A DNA stretch of 64,000 nt from Euborellia annulipes (taxonomy: Eukaryota; Arthropoda; Insecta; Dermaptera; Anisolabididae): the NCBI GenBank assembly GCA_023213315.1, contig JAKCPI010006305.1, positions 1 to 64,000 on the forward strand, in the 5' to 3' direction. Both the position numbers and the translations under genes were made by a program. Positions 1-10,080 of this stretch are shown here, piece after piece. Under the pieces are notes generated by a model. The model ran no database searches and was not told the DNA's origin. It was given only the letters and a program-made list of their open reading frames with translations. Positions within the stretch are counted from its first letter, which is position 1, and each line of letters opens with the position of its first letter.

Positions 1-127
1 AACCCACGTTTACATTTAATCATTAAACTTTAATGCTAGAAAATTAATTTACACCTGATTTATGAATTATTTGTTTATTAATATGACCAATACATTTTAT
101 CCTCATTTAAGTGGGTTATAATTTTCA
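1..127. other. AT-rich non-coding flank
   Basis: AT-rich sequence to the left of the first family A copy. No reading frame, splice signal or repeat end is recognisable. Confidence 0.6.
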
Positions 128-796
128 TTTTCTTTTACCTCTATATATATGTTAATATATATAGAGAGAGAGAAAAGATTATCCATGTCAAAAATTCGAT
201 GTCGAGATTTTGATGGATCTTCACGTTTTGAGGTCCCCTGAATCAAAAAAAGTGGTTTTTGCGACATGGTCTGTCTGTCTGTGTGTCTGTGTGTCTGTCT
301 GTGAACAAAATATCTCAAGAACGAAAAGAGCTAGGAGGTTGAAATTTTATATTTAAGCTAGGCACCCCCATGGGACGCTGACACGAAGCTTTTGAACAAA
401 ATCGACCAAAGAGTAACTAGTACTTTTACTGATGCACTTTTCAGTTTTTTTCGGATTTTCTCTAAATTTGAACGATTTTTTTTTTAATTCAAAAATCAAT
501 TATTTTTTAGATTCTCGATAAAATGTATATTCTCATTTTGTGATTGAAATCTTCTGAAGACCACTTTACTCTTGTACTCCATAGAAAAGATAGGAGAAAT
601 GGTTGCCTTATTAACAAAATATAAATATTTTTTGCCATACTTATAAATTTTACATCTTGAAAATCGAATGTATCGTACTGTCGGAAACTAAATACATGTT
701 GACACAAAAAATCAGGTGTGACAAGCACAGAACACAACTTTCGATTACCGAAGGTAAGAGAAAGCTGTGTGCTGTGCGCCAGTCACACCAGATTTT
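128..796 (+). mobile_element. family A repeat, near full length (copy A1)
   Basis: The copy opens with TTTTCTTTTACC followed by a TATATA hairpin closing in AGAGAGAGAAAAG. Next come the family core (TCAAAAATTCGATGTCGAG, GAGGTCCCCTGAATC) and a GTCT/GTGT microsatellite at about 270-302. The interior follows, then the terminal palindrome with AACTTTCGATTACCGAAGG, ending CAGTCACACCAGATTTTT. There is no coding capacity; the minus-strand frames inside it are incidental. The two structured ends and fixed microsatellite resemble non-autonomous Helentron/DINE-1-like elements. That assignment is inference. Confidence 0.85.
270..302. repeat. GTCT/GTGT microsatellite inside family A
   Basis: Run of CTGTCTGT and GTGTCTGT units. 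The same internal position holds GT or CA type repeats in other copies (about 32000-32046, 40152-40205 on the opposite strand, 52104-52138, 55827-55872), so it is part of the element and not a chance tract. Confidence 0.9.
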
Positions 797-1119
797 TTTT
801 TAAATCTTATACAATTTTTCTTATACAGTCGCGCCTCAAGTGTCTGATGTGGTCGAGAGAGAAACCTTGAGCTTAGTCAACCAATCCAATATTTTTAAAA
901 TAAATAAATCATCTTTTTTTAATGCAACTGAATAGAAAAAGGCTACTTTCGACGACTAAGCATTTTGGTTGCCTATACTCAAGGCTCTAGCACAGAGTTT
1001 TCAACCTTTTGAAGTTCACGGCACCTTTGGGAATAACATTAAACACTAGGGGCAGCTTTCCTTGAATTAAAAATAAATTGAGTTTAATATGTATTTATTG
1101 AAATATATAATAAGTAATG

Positions 1120-1344
1120 TACAGTGAGTGCCACAATTGAGTCCCCACCTGATAGCTTTAGCCTTAAGTATATGGTATAGAATATGGTAAATGGTGAAAT
1201 AATTTTAAATTTAAAAAGATAAAATAAAATCATCTGTACCAGATTTTACATTTTACTTTTTCGGTCATTAAAATTATTTCAATTTACACCATTTACTTAA
1301 GGCTAAAGCTATCAAGTGGGCAGTTAATTGTGGATCTCACTGTA
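1120..1344. mobile_element. Tc1/mariner-type MITE
   Basis: Long imperfect terminal inverted repeats. The left starts TACAGTGAGTGCCACAATTG and continues to TAGCTTTAGCCTTAAGTA. The right mirrors it (CTTAAGGCTAAAGCTATC to GATCTCACTGTA). Ends coincide with TA dinucleotides as expected for Tc1/mariner. Interior is AT-rich and non-coding. Confidence 0.8.
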
Positions 1345-1511
1345 CACATTAACATAATATAGTAAAATAAACAGGAAGTGATTTTAGACTTGGCCGTATT
1401 AACTGATGAGCATACTGTCATCTTATGTTCAAATATCATATTACTTTCTCTTACCCTATATATTTTTATATAATTTTGTATATGTTTATGGCATATATAA
1501 CAACTCTGTCT

Positions 1512-1890
1512 GCATCTCAATGGTGTACACTAGAGTGGGTCGTTTTGACACACTTTTTTCGGAGCGAAATGTAATATCCGGCAAAAGTGGCCCTCCCACA
1601 TGAACATTACAGATATAAATTTTTCTTTTCAAATCTGACAATATCTTCTGTGAGAATTTTTACATCAAAATTTTTGGAATTTCGACTGAAAATTAGGGTA
1701 AACTTAATGACAATTTTGGTATTTTCAGTCAAAATTTCGAAACTTTGAGGTAAAAATTCTCACATTAGATATTGTCCGATTTGAAAAAAAAAAAAAAATG
1801 TATATCTGTAATGCCCATGTGGGTGGGCTACATTTCACTCCGAAAACAAAGTGGCAAAACGACACACCCTAGTGTACACCATGAGATTGC
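1512..1890. mobile_element. MITE with about 165-bp terminal inverted repeats
   Basis: Left arm begins near GCATCTCAATGGTGTACACT and runs through AGAGTGGGTCGTTTTGACAC. The right arm mirrors it to GTGTACACCATGAGATTGC. The arms extend inward through AAATCTGACAATATCT and GAGAATTTTTACATCAAAA, so nearly the whole element can fold into one hairpin. A TA next to CACTAG suggests mariner-type insertion. The open frame across it is a by-product. Confidence 0.8.
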
Positions 1891-2115
1891 CAATAATCTT
1901 TTAAGAACTGATGATGGCTTTATTTAATTAAAACAGAAACTTCTTCTGAATTTATAACTTTATTACAGTCTCTGAGTAAAAACACATCAATGGTTTGGTT
2001 AGCTTAAGTATAAGATAATTTTTTTGGATTATCTCAATATCTCGCGGCCCAGCCAGCCAATCACGCGGCACCCTTTGGTGCCGGAACACACCGGTTGGGA
2101 ACCATTGCTCTAGCA

Positions 2116-2523
2116 CATCAGGGTCTTGGGGTGCCGGTTGTACATACATACCTTTTGCTACTCATTATGATAATTAGCTCGGTACATTAACGATATAAAA
2201 ATTATTAAAATATATAATAAAAATTTAAAATGAAGACTACTATAAAATTTTTATACTTAATAACCAGTGCATAAATACCATAAAGTCCATTCATACAGCA
2301 TATCATTTAAATTAATAACGTGAATCAAACAGACACGATCGAACCAAACGTCTTGATGAATTTAAACTATAAATCGGTATAAGGTTATAGATTTTGCTTT
2401 ACCACTCGATATCGGGTTATAGCATAATACCGTGACATTTTTAGCTCTTAAATTTTTATTAATTTATTGATTAGGGGGAAAATGAACTGCCAGATTTTTT
2501 GAAATATTATACATTTCAATTTT
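2116..2523. other. AT-rich non-coding stretch
   Basis: AT-rich low-complexity sequence. The first 30 bases (CATCAGGGTCTTGGGGTGCC) are an imperfect mirror of 828-860 and may be the right end of an older element split by the hAT insertion. Nothing else is recognised. Confidence 0.4.
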
Positions 2524-2695
2524 TACTTTCTCTTACCTAATGTTAATTAATATAAAGAAGAACTATTGCAATCACATCAAAAATTCGATGTCCAGATTTT
2601 GGAAATACATATTATGAGGGTCATTGATTCCAAAAGAGTGGGCCCGCAAAATGGCATGTTTGTCTGTGTGTAGTGAAAAAAATATCTCACAGATC
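2524..2695 (+). mobile_element. family A fragment, left end only (A2)
   Basis: TACTTTCTCTTACC terminus, degenerate hairpin, TCAAAAATTCGATGTCCAG core and a short GTCTGTGTG tract. It stops soon after the microsatellite. A diverged, truncated copy. Confidence 0.7.
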
Positions 2696-3120
2696 GAGAT
2701 TGACGTATTCGTGAGCAAGTCACGCTATCATGATCCGTTTTTTGAGTTAGGTTAAAGCTCCTTTTTCATCTAAATTTTTCCTTGGCTAACAATCTTTTAT
2801 AGTTATAAAGAAAATACATTTGCGATACTGTGTTAAAATTCCGACAAATTATCTTGACATTTTTTTATTTCACCAGTTTAAAGAACAAACTTGTAAATTA
2901 TATAAATTTGTCGCTAGTTCGTTCTTGATTAATTAATTTGATACGTAGTCTATGTGATGTATAGGTAATTTCATATTAAATTATATATTCTCTTTTTATC
3001 TACATATCTATTAGATTGTGTAATTACTTTTTCATTTTTTAAATTTCTACTGGATAATATCAATATAGATGGTGACTTATTCTATCCTATCTTACTAAAG
3101 TTCATTATGCCTATTATTTA

Positions 3121-3322
3121 ATTTATATAATTAAATATTTATTAATTCATATACCCGAAAAAAGTAAGGGTGTGCCGCCGGGAGACAAAGCACGAATCCA
3201 CCAATTTGTACTCAGTGTGCACTTCCCATTGAGTACAAATTGGTGGATCCGTGGTTCGACTCCCGGCGGCACACCCTTATTTTTTCGGGTATATGAATTA
3301 ATAAATATTTAATTATATAAAT
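3121..3322. repeat. 200-bp palindrome built from two inverted tRNA-like SINE pieces
   Basis: The arms (about 3121-3214 and 3229-3322) are nearly identical in reverse, with one 1-nt indel and a short cluster of mismatches; the loop is about 15 nt. The right arm carries GTGGTTCGACTCCCGG, a perfect tRNA B-box (GGTTCGANNCC). In the left arm the B-box is mutated to GGGAGACAAAGCACG. The arms run through the GC-rich tRNA-like segment into AT-rich flank. Confidence 0.85.
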
Positions 3323-3469
3323 CTCCCTCGCGGCTTACATACGCGATGTATATAATATCTTAAATATTGTATATGTAATTTATTAAATTGTTAAAATTCA
3401 ATTAAATTTTTAAGGGCAGAAGTGAAGGGGACGAATTAATAAATAAGTTTGGAAATTAATGTTTTAAAC

Positions 3470-3658
3470 CAGGGGCGGCCAATTCAAATGATCTTGGGGG
3501 CTACTTTGGAAAAGCATCATAACTTCAAAGGCCGCATATAAAATTATATATCCCCATATTAGATTTAGATCCACTATAGAATTTTTTTGGGTGGAAAAAA
3601 AAATATTTTGTAAAAGTGTGATGATTCTTGCTGGCCGGAAAAATGTTGGCCTCCACTT
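3470..3658. mobile_element. short hAT MITE with 8-bp target duplication
   Basis: Starts CAGGGGCGGCCA. The end, reversed, is AAGTGGAGGCCA (9 of 12 match). Flanked by TTTTAAAC at 3462-3469 and 3659-3666. No coding capacity. Confidence 0.65.
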
Positions 3659-3760
3659 TTTTAAACGATAGGGTACCTAAGTAAGTGGCGGATCCAATTT
3701 CTAGAGTGGGCCTATTTATTATATTACAATAGGAAGATTTTCGCTGGATCAGATTTATAA

Positions 3761-3841
3761 GAAAAGGACTGGAGAATAAAAACCAGCATTTGATGGACTC
3801 CTCTCACATCAAATGCTGGTTTTTATTCTCCAGTCCTTTTC
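3761..3841. repeat. perfect 35-bp inverted repeat with 11-nt loop
   Basis: Arms 3761-3795 and 3807-3841 are exact reverse complements (GAAAAGGACTGGAGAATAAA at the outer edge, CAGCATTTGATG at the loop). The loop is GACTCCTCTCA. Imperfect symmetry continues outside. It could be a young fold-back insertion or a hairpin-RNA source; no known microRNA is recognised. Confidence 0.9.
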
Positions 3842-4627
3842 CTATTCATAAAATTTTTACCATTGATAACAAATAATTTCAAATTTTTCAAAAAAAAAAG
3901 AAGTCTTAAAAATTTAATCAACTTTTGCATTTAATTGAACTTTTTAAATTAAATGCTTTTTGATGTTAATCTTGTTGGAGCTTTTCAAATGATTATTTCA
4001 AATTAACTTTTTTTTTTTTATTAAACGAAAAGTCGTTAACCTATTGATCTTGAATAAATAGATTTTAACAGAAAAACAAAATGTATGTTGAATATAAGCT
4101 TATACCTAAATGCTTTAGTTTTTGTTAAATGTATATATAAATGTTTATTGTCGTGCTATTAAATTAGTTCACTTGTTGTTTACACCTTTGAATAGTTTGG
4201 GGGAGAATAATTATAAGTCACTACCTGGGTAACTAATAGAGAGGCAGTCGAATAAACAGATCGAAATGAGCCCCAAGAGTGAATTTAATACCTCTATTGA
4301 TGTCGAATTCATTTTACAACTAACTTACTACCTAACCTTAAAAGCCAAAAGATGTTGGTTCAGCTCCCAGGTTGTCGGATGAAAATTTACTTAAATCATT
4401 CATATGGTATTTGTTATAAATGAAATTGTCTGATATAATTAGTATTGAAAATATTCAATGAAAATATTATTATTCATTTGAAAGCCGAAGACCGAGCGAC
4501 GCTGTTTTTTTATCTTTTCTTGTGATCCAGTTATGTTGTCTTGCTACGTTACAGTCACTCCTCAGGACTTGCCGTAATCTCGCAACTAATTTTTATTTAT
4601 TTATTTATTTTTTTTTTATTTGTCTAA
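3842..4627. other. AT-rich non-coding stretch
   Basis: Mostly AT-rich low-copy sequence with homopolymer runs and an ATTT repeat near 4595-4615. GGTTCAGCTCCCAGG near 4357 is weakly B-box-like but has no supporting tRNA body. Confidence 0.4.
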
Positions 4628-4712
4628 TGTCTATAAGCGACGCCAAACTCTGCTAAATCTGGGGATAGGTGGCACCCCTGAAACAAGGGTTGAACGGCCG
4701 CCGGAAGCCATT
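4628..4712 (+). mobile_element. SINE family C fragment
   Basis: AAGCGACGCCAAACTCTGC and GTTGAACGGCC recur at 35815-35892, and the AAGCGATGCCAA core recurs reversed near 15345. Only the middle part is present. Confidence 0.5.
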
Positions 4713-5310
4713 GGTATTAATTTATACTGTTAATATACTGAATATGCAAAAATCAAAATGGCTTCAACAGCCGAGTGGCTAAAAATTAAAAAAAAAAAAA
4801 ACTAGAAACAAGGAGTTTGATTGCAACCTAGTTCATATTGGTAAAACTTCATTTGACCAGGTAGAGCTGTTCGTTTGGACATGGCTAATCTAAATCAATA
4901 CTTAACATGATGATTCACTATCGTTGTTAGGACTTTTGCTTCTTTTAGACAACTTGCGGTTAGCCACGTGCGTTTGTGGTCAGTAGGGTTACCATATGAA
5001 CCATTTCAATATTTGTCTCTAAGTCTAGCGAGTTGAGGAAATTAAACCGATTTCCCTTTTTAAAGTTTTGCAATAAAATAAAAGAAAAAAATGAAAAAAA
5101 AAAAAAAAAAAAAAAAAATTACATTAGTTTGAAGGTTGTTACTTCGGAAGTAATTAAGAATAATTGATGTTTTGTTTTTTTCTTTAATTTAACTCTATAT
5201 TTTCCATTTCATTAAGTCATATAGATCCTCCATCCCGGATCGCAATTTAATTACATCGCGCTAAAAGGCACTACAATTTCAAATATGATGTTAGAGTTAA
5301 ATATTGCATT

Positions 5311-5872
5311 GCACACAACTTTCTCTTACCTTAGGTTATTGAAAGTTGTGTTCTGAGCCTATCACAGTAAAGTTTTTGTGTAGCATTATTAATATATTTA
5401 GTTTCCAACAGTACGGTCCATTTGTATTCAAAATGTAAAATTTATGAAGATAGAAAAAATTTATATTTTGTTACCATGGCTACTATTTCTTCTATACTTT
5501 CCTTTGAAGTACAAAAGTAGTGTTCTTCAAATGATTTTAAGAACAAAATGAATATATACTTTTTAAAGAGCATCTAAAATTTTTGATCAAAATCATTAGA
5601 ACCAATTTTGAGAAAATCGAAAAAAACTGAAAAAGTAAAGTACTAGTACTTTTTGTCCGAGTTTAATTAAAAGCTTATTTTCGCCCCTCAGTGGGCACCT
5701 AATTAAATATGCCTATAAAATTTCAACTTCTTAACTCAATTCCTTCATACTTTATTTTGATCACAGAATGGCACACACACAGACATACCATTTTGCTGCA
5801 CCCACTTTTTTGGGGGACCTCAAAACGTGTATATCCATCAAAATTTCGACATCGAATTTTTGATAGGAGAAA
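5311..5872 (-). mobile_element. family A, inverted, outer palindrome arm missing (A3)
   Basis: On + it starts inside the terminal palindrome (ACAACTTTCTCTTACC). It runs through TTTAGTTTCC, the ATGGCTACTATTTCT block, an acaca tract and the CATCGAATTTTTGATAG core. The TATA hairpin end is degraded. Confidence 0.75.
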
Positions 5873-6289
5873 ATAAAAATGTGTAGACCTATATGTAGGT
5901 ATTAGAATACTCTTTAAATTATATATATATATTTTTTAGTAAATTTGAAAAAGTGACCAATCACATCCCATGCAAATTATAATTTTTCATGGAGGCCTAT
6001 TTGCTTTAAATTCAGGTAACGCCATGCTTAATCAATATAGGATATTTCATTCAGAATGGGAGAAAAAAACTAAACTTAATTAAAATGTGGATTGTCAATT
6101 CATAAACTTTGTTATATTCGTAGCATTGAAATTGGGATTGCAAAATAGAGTAAACTTTTTAACTCCCAGGTGACATATTTGCGTTTTATTATAAAGTTGG
6201 TTTCGAACAATAATAGAGCTTCTTCTATTGTGGTCTGTTGACCGGTATATACTGTCATTCCCTGATGTTGTTAATAGCAATGCATAGGA

Positions 6290-6605
6290 TGTAAACAGCA
6301 GGGGGATGTAGAGGGTGTGCGATACGATACTCTTCCCCGGGACAACACCGACCGACCCGACCCTCGCCGACATCGCGAGCCGAGCAGCCTCCAATCGATA
6401 CGCAGAGATTCGCGACCGACATCCAATCCTCTCTCTCTCTCTCTCTCTCATGCTCTCCTATCTCCTATTCTATTCTCTCTCTTTCACTCCTACGACATAC
6501 GCTTTGGGACTCACTCACGTGCCCACATGCACAAACACTCAATTCCAATTCCTATTTACTAAAACGAGAGAGAAGAGAGGATATCAGACATAATCAATCA
6601 AGAAA
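6290..6605. promoter_or_regulatory. CpG-rich block with TC repeat, possible promoter
   Basis: Bases about 6335-6425 are far richer in GC and CpG than anything nearby (CCCCGGGACAACACCGACCG, CGCGAGCCGAG). A (TC)n tract (6428-6450), a CACGTG E-box (6516-6521) and GA-rich sequence follow. Three frames stay open across it, but none is recognised and all decay into low complexity. CpG density with GA/TC repeats is common at arthropod promoters. Direction and gene are unknown. Confidence 0.4.
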
Positions 6606-6773
6606 TTGAGAGATAGAGAGAGAGAGACAAAAAATTTGACCAGGTTTCGTATCGTTAAGGTTTTTGACAAAATTATTTTTGAATTTCTGATTGAAACATT
6701 TTTATACAATTTTCATTTTTTACAGATTCTATATGAATCTATTTTATTATTATACATTTTATTTACTAAAGAG

Positions 6774-7142
6774 TACTTTCTCTCATTCAAGTCAAAAATT
6801 CGATTCCGAGTTTTAGATTTAATACACATTTTGCTCTTTACAATGTATATTCTTATTTTACCCCTAAAAATGTTTGATGCCCTCTTTACTCTTAAAAGAA
6901 TAGGAGAAATAGTTGCAATGGTGATAAAATAAATTACTCCAGCCTCTCAACCATGGGGGAGGGATTTTTCTATGTTTATAAATTGTATATCTTGAAATCT
7001 AATACCAGGTATACCGTACTGCCGGAAACTAAATATATGTCGACACACAAAAATTTGGTGTGATACATACAGAATACAACTGTCAATTACCCACGGTAAG
7101 AGAGAGTTGTGTGTGTGCTGTGCAATCGTCACACCGGAATTT
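6774..7142 (+). mobile_element. family A with internal deletion (A4)
   Basis: Left TACTTTCTCTCA and GTCAAAAATTCGATTCCGAG join directly to the distal part (AATGTATATTCTTATTTTAC, GGAAACTAAATATATGTCG). The microsatellite and middle are lost. Ends in a diverged terminal palindrome. Confidence 0.75.
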
Positions 7143-7261
7143 TATTATTTAGAAATTCTGAAGTTTGTTTTATAATCATCTTTTTGTAAACAACATTTTT
7201 ACTTTCATTTGAATCCTAAAGTTTGAAGCCCTATAAACAGAAATCAATGAACTTTTTCGAT

Positions 7262-7732
7262 TTAAAAAGTATTAGTACTTTTTGGCCGAGTTTGTCCAAA
7301 AGCTTCGTGTCACGTGCGAGAGGGGTGCCTAACTTAAATATAAAATATCAACCTCCTAGCCTAGAGCCCTGCACGGGCCGATTTTGTTTGGCCCATACCG
7401 GCCCGTGTCCGTATTTTTTTTTTTTTTTTTTTTGACTTCCCGCCCCGAACCCGTTTATTTAGACTTGCTATCCGCCCGCAATTTTTTCATAGCCTCCCGC
7501 GGGCCGGGCGGGTAACGGGCTTACGGGCCAATCCGTACCCGTGCAGGGCTCGATTCTAGCCTCTTTTCGTTCTTGAGATATTTTGTTCACAGACACACAA
7601 ACAGACCATATTGCGAAAACCATTTTTTGGACTCAGGGGACCTCAAAACCTGTATATCCATCAAAATCTCGACATCGAATTTTTGACATGAATCCAATAC
7701 TTTCTCACTATATATATAGGTAAGAGAAAGTA
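7262..7732 (-). mobile_element. family A, inverted, carrying a hAT MITE (A5)
   Basis: Reads opposite to A4, about 120 bp away. Shows AGTACTTTTTGGCCGAG, then the nested MITE at 7362-7553, then TCGTTCTTGAGATATTTTG, the acaca tract, the core and the hairpin end GGTAAGAGAAAGTA. The distal palindrome is missing. Confidence 0.8.
7362..7553. mobile_element. hAT MITE nested in family A
   Basis: Ends TAGAGCCCTGCACGGG and, reversed, TCGAGCCCTGCACGGG (15 of 16 match). Flanked by TCCTAGCC (7354-7361) and TTCTAGCC (7554-7561), an 8-bp duplication with one change. The GC-rich interior repeats GGCCCGT-type motifs. The flanks rejoin into a normal family A sequence, which confirms the insertion. Confidence 0.85.
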
Positions 7733-7888
7733 ATTGTATAAAAACACTAAGCTTCTCTACTCCAAAACATAATGTCCCATTGACTTATTGTTAGACGTTG
7801 TGGTACTGTATGTGTAATTATATAATTTTTCTGAAACGGCTATTTTAATTACTAATACTTTTTCTTCAGGACAATAAAATTTTCAAAT

Positions 7889-7985
7889 CTTTTTTTTTCT
7901 CTCTCGGCTACAGAACCCATTTAGGGGTTTGAACCTTATATTTAATTGTACCGATGTCTACCAGGGGATCTTCACGCTGATTCCT
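7889..7985 (-). mobile_element. SINE family C, 3' part
   Basis: On the minus strand: ATCAGCGTGAAGATCCCC, then AAACCCCTAAATGGGTTC, TGTAGCCGAGAG and an A-rich tail. It matches the 15207-15398 copy. A C-run follows at about 7987-7998. Confidence 0.55.
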
Positions 7986-8025
7986 CCCCCCCCCCCCACT
8001 CGAGGTTTCCGCCAATTGTCATAAT

Positions 8026-8567
8026 TAGAGACCGGACAAAAAAGCATAAAAAAAGGGAAAAAAGTGCTTAAAAAAGCATAAAAAAACTTGAATAAAAAGT
8101 TATTAAATAAGCATAAAAGTTGAAAAAAAGCATCTCATAAGCAATTTTTACTCATACCAATGGCGTATACAAATTTTTTTTTAAAGAAACTAAATTTATT
8201 CCGCCCCGCCCTGCGGAAAAAATTTTTTTTACAGGGCTATATTTTTTCGCACTGCGGGGTTTTTGGAATTTTTTTTTTTTTTTGGGGGGGACGGGCCCTC
8301 TCCCCCTCCCCCCTTATATACGTCCCTGGTGTATGCATGTGTGAATGAGAAAAAAGTGTTTTTTAATAAAAAAAAAAAAAAAATTATAAATATTCGTAAA
8401 ATAAGTTCAAATAAGCACGAAAGGGAAAAAAAGCATGAAAACTCAAAAAAAGCATAAAAAATGCAATCTCAATACACTTAGTTTTTCCTAATTCGTATAG
8501 AAATTAAATATCTAATTGTTGCTTATAAAATTGAGCAATAAGCATTTTGCTTAAAATCCGGTCTCTA
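8026..8567. mobile_element. hAT element, 11-bp perfect TIR, exact 8-bp duplication
   Basis: Ends TAGAGACCGGA and TCCGGTCTCTA are exact inverses. GTCATAAT flanks both sides (8018-8025, 8568-8575). The interior repeats AAGCATAAAAAA motifs. It holds a probable second insertion (about 8158-8335) with related ends ACCAATGGCGTATA and TATACGTCCCTGGT. Confidence 0.9.
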
Positions 8568-8680
8568 GTCATAATAAAACTCGTACAAAAATATTAAGAA
8601 AACAATGATTTTGAAAATGTTAATTTTGTAACCTAATTTTTTTTTTTTTTTAAGTCTTTTTGCGTCTTGTTTATTTCACA

Positions 8681-8963
8681 TTTTTTTTTTTTTTTTTTTT
8701 TTAAACATTCACACTTTTTTCTCATTCACACTCACACTCACACACACACATTCACACAGTCTTTTTCGGCAACTCAGGCCATATAAGACTTTTTACGATA
8801 TCCGTTATTGATAAATATACATATATGGGGTCCAGGCATTCTTATTTAAGCCATTTGGTATCCAAATGGCTTAAATAAAATCATCGGACTGCCTGGGGTC
8901 CGAACCCGCGACGTTTGGTATATGAGGTTAGCACGCTAACCTCTACGCCATGCCCCGAGGGCC
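8681..8963 (-). mobile_element. full-length tRNA-derived SINE (family A-SINE)
   Basis: On the minus strand the head contains an A-box TGGCGTAGAGG (fits TRGYNNARNNG) and a B-box GGGTTCGGACCCC (one mismatch). Then comes a hairpin with 16-bp arms around CAAATGGCTTAAATAA, then GAGTTGCCGAAAAAGACTGT, a TG-rich stretch and a poly-A tail (poly-T 8681-8702 on +). RNA polymerase III transcription from the internal boxes is expected for such elements. Related copies: 13701-13865, 25789-25942, 29517-29637, 63541-63765. Confidence 0.85.
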
Positions 8964-9786
8964 TCATTAAATGTTAATTTTTAATAATTCTTTGAAACTT
9001 ATAACCTAGTGTTATTAATTTAATTTTTAAATTTTCATATAGCTACTTAAATTTCAAACCTCAGTTATTATCTAGAATTTTTTCTGCTGTTGTTAATTAT
9101 ACAAAACCTAATATTTCATCATATTATTTCTTTGTTTGTATTAATTAAAATTTTAATTAAATTAAAATGATATTTTTTATATATAAAAAAAATATCCTTA
9201 TTAAACCCTTTAAAATGGGTTTTTACATTAAAATTCACCAACACCATAAAAAATAAAACAATGAATATATTATAATTTATTTGACTTGTCTATTTTTTAT
9301 TTACTTGGACAGTTAAAGAACGTAATTTTATATTTATGAATATTCCCACTTGAATAAAGAAAATGATTCTAATAAATTAAACCTCGACCTTACTAATTTT
9401 CATATTCGATATTTAATCGAAATTCATTACCTATTACGTGAATCTCTTGGGTTTCAAAGAAATGGTATTTTTTTAATTAAATCTTATAATCAAGTATCTT
9501 CAAAGACATGAATTTTATTTTTTCTTAAAAAATAAACAGAATCATTTTATCATTAAAATCAAATTAAGTTATAATTAATTAAAACTTGACTCAAGTATGC
9601 ATATTAAAAGAATTACAAGTTTTTGAATTCTTATGTTTTACCGTTTAATTTCAAGTTCGAAAGTTTAGCGAATTAAAATATTTTAATTAAATTTATTATA
9701 TCGTAGTAATGAATATATACATCTTAGAGCCTATTTTAATTTTTTATTTTTTTTTTAAATATTAAAGAAAAGCGAATTTCCCCCGT
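8964..9786. other. AT-rich low-copy stretch
   Basis: Over 800 bp of AT-rich sequence with no recognised repeat end, splice pair or conserved block. Probably old intronic or intergenic DNA. Confidence 0.5.
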
Positions 9787-10080
9787 TTAATTTAAGCTTA
9801 ACCCTTCTAGAACAATTGCCCGGGGGCGGGCAAGTTTATTGCCAATTTGGGATATTTCTTGTTGCAATGCAAGTGTTGAGATGTTAAGGAAGGATCTTGA
9901 CTTCAAACGAGGTACCGGCTGGGCACAAAAGGGTCTATTTATGACTGTTTGAAGGGTCAGTCGTATGCGTGCTCTCTTCTTTTTTTCAACTGCTGCGTAG
10001 CTCCTCCCACTGCTCCATGCCAAATACCTGGAAAGCTGACACACAGAGCAACTAACTGCCTCTCTAATTTCCAAACCAAC
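9787..10080 (-). promoter_or_regulatory. higher-complexity block, possible minus-strand promoter or exon
   Basis: GC-enriched island in AT-rich DNA. A 95-codon minus-strand frame (MEIREAVSCSVCQLSRYLAW at the start) matches no family I know. The same strand holds CATAAATAG, which could act as a TATA box. No convincing splice donor follows. Confidence 0.25.

Larger units (their letters stand above)
993..2107. mobile_element. hAT-type element with 8-bp target duplication, host to two MITEs
   Basis: Flanked by identical CTCTAGCA at 985-992 and 2108-2115. The left end reads CAGAGTTTTCAACC. The right end, reversed, reads CAATGGTTCCCAACC, a related hAT-style terminus, and both ends lead into a GGCACC motif. 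An 8-bp duplication is the hAT hallmark. No transposase frame exists, so it is non-autonomous. Two Tc1/mariner-type MITEs (1120-1344 and 1512-1890) sit inside and are therefore younger. Confidence 0.75.

Noticed and set aside
9787..10074. 95-codon minus frame as a protein-coding gene.
   Set aside because: No recognisable domain, no supporting splice sites; kept only as a possible regulatory or exon block at low confidence.
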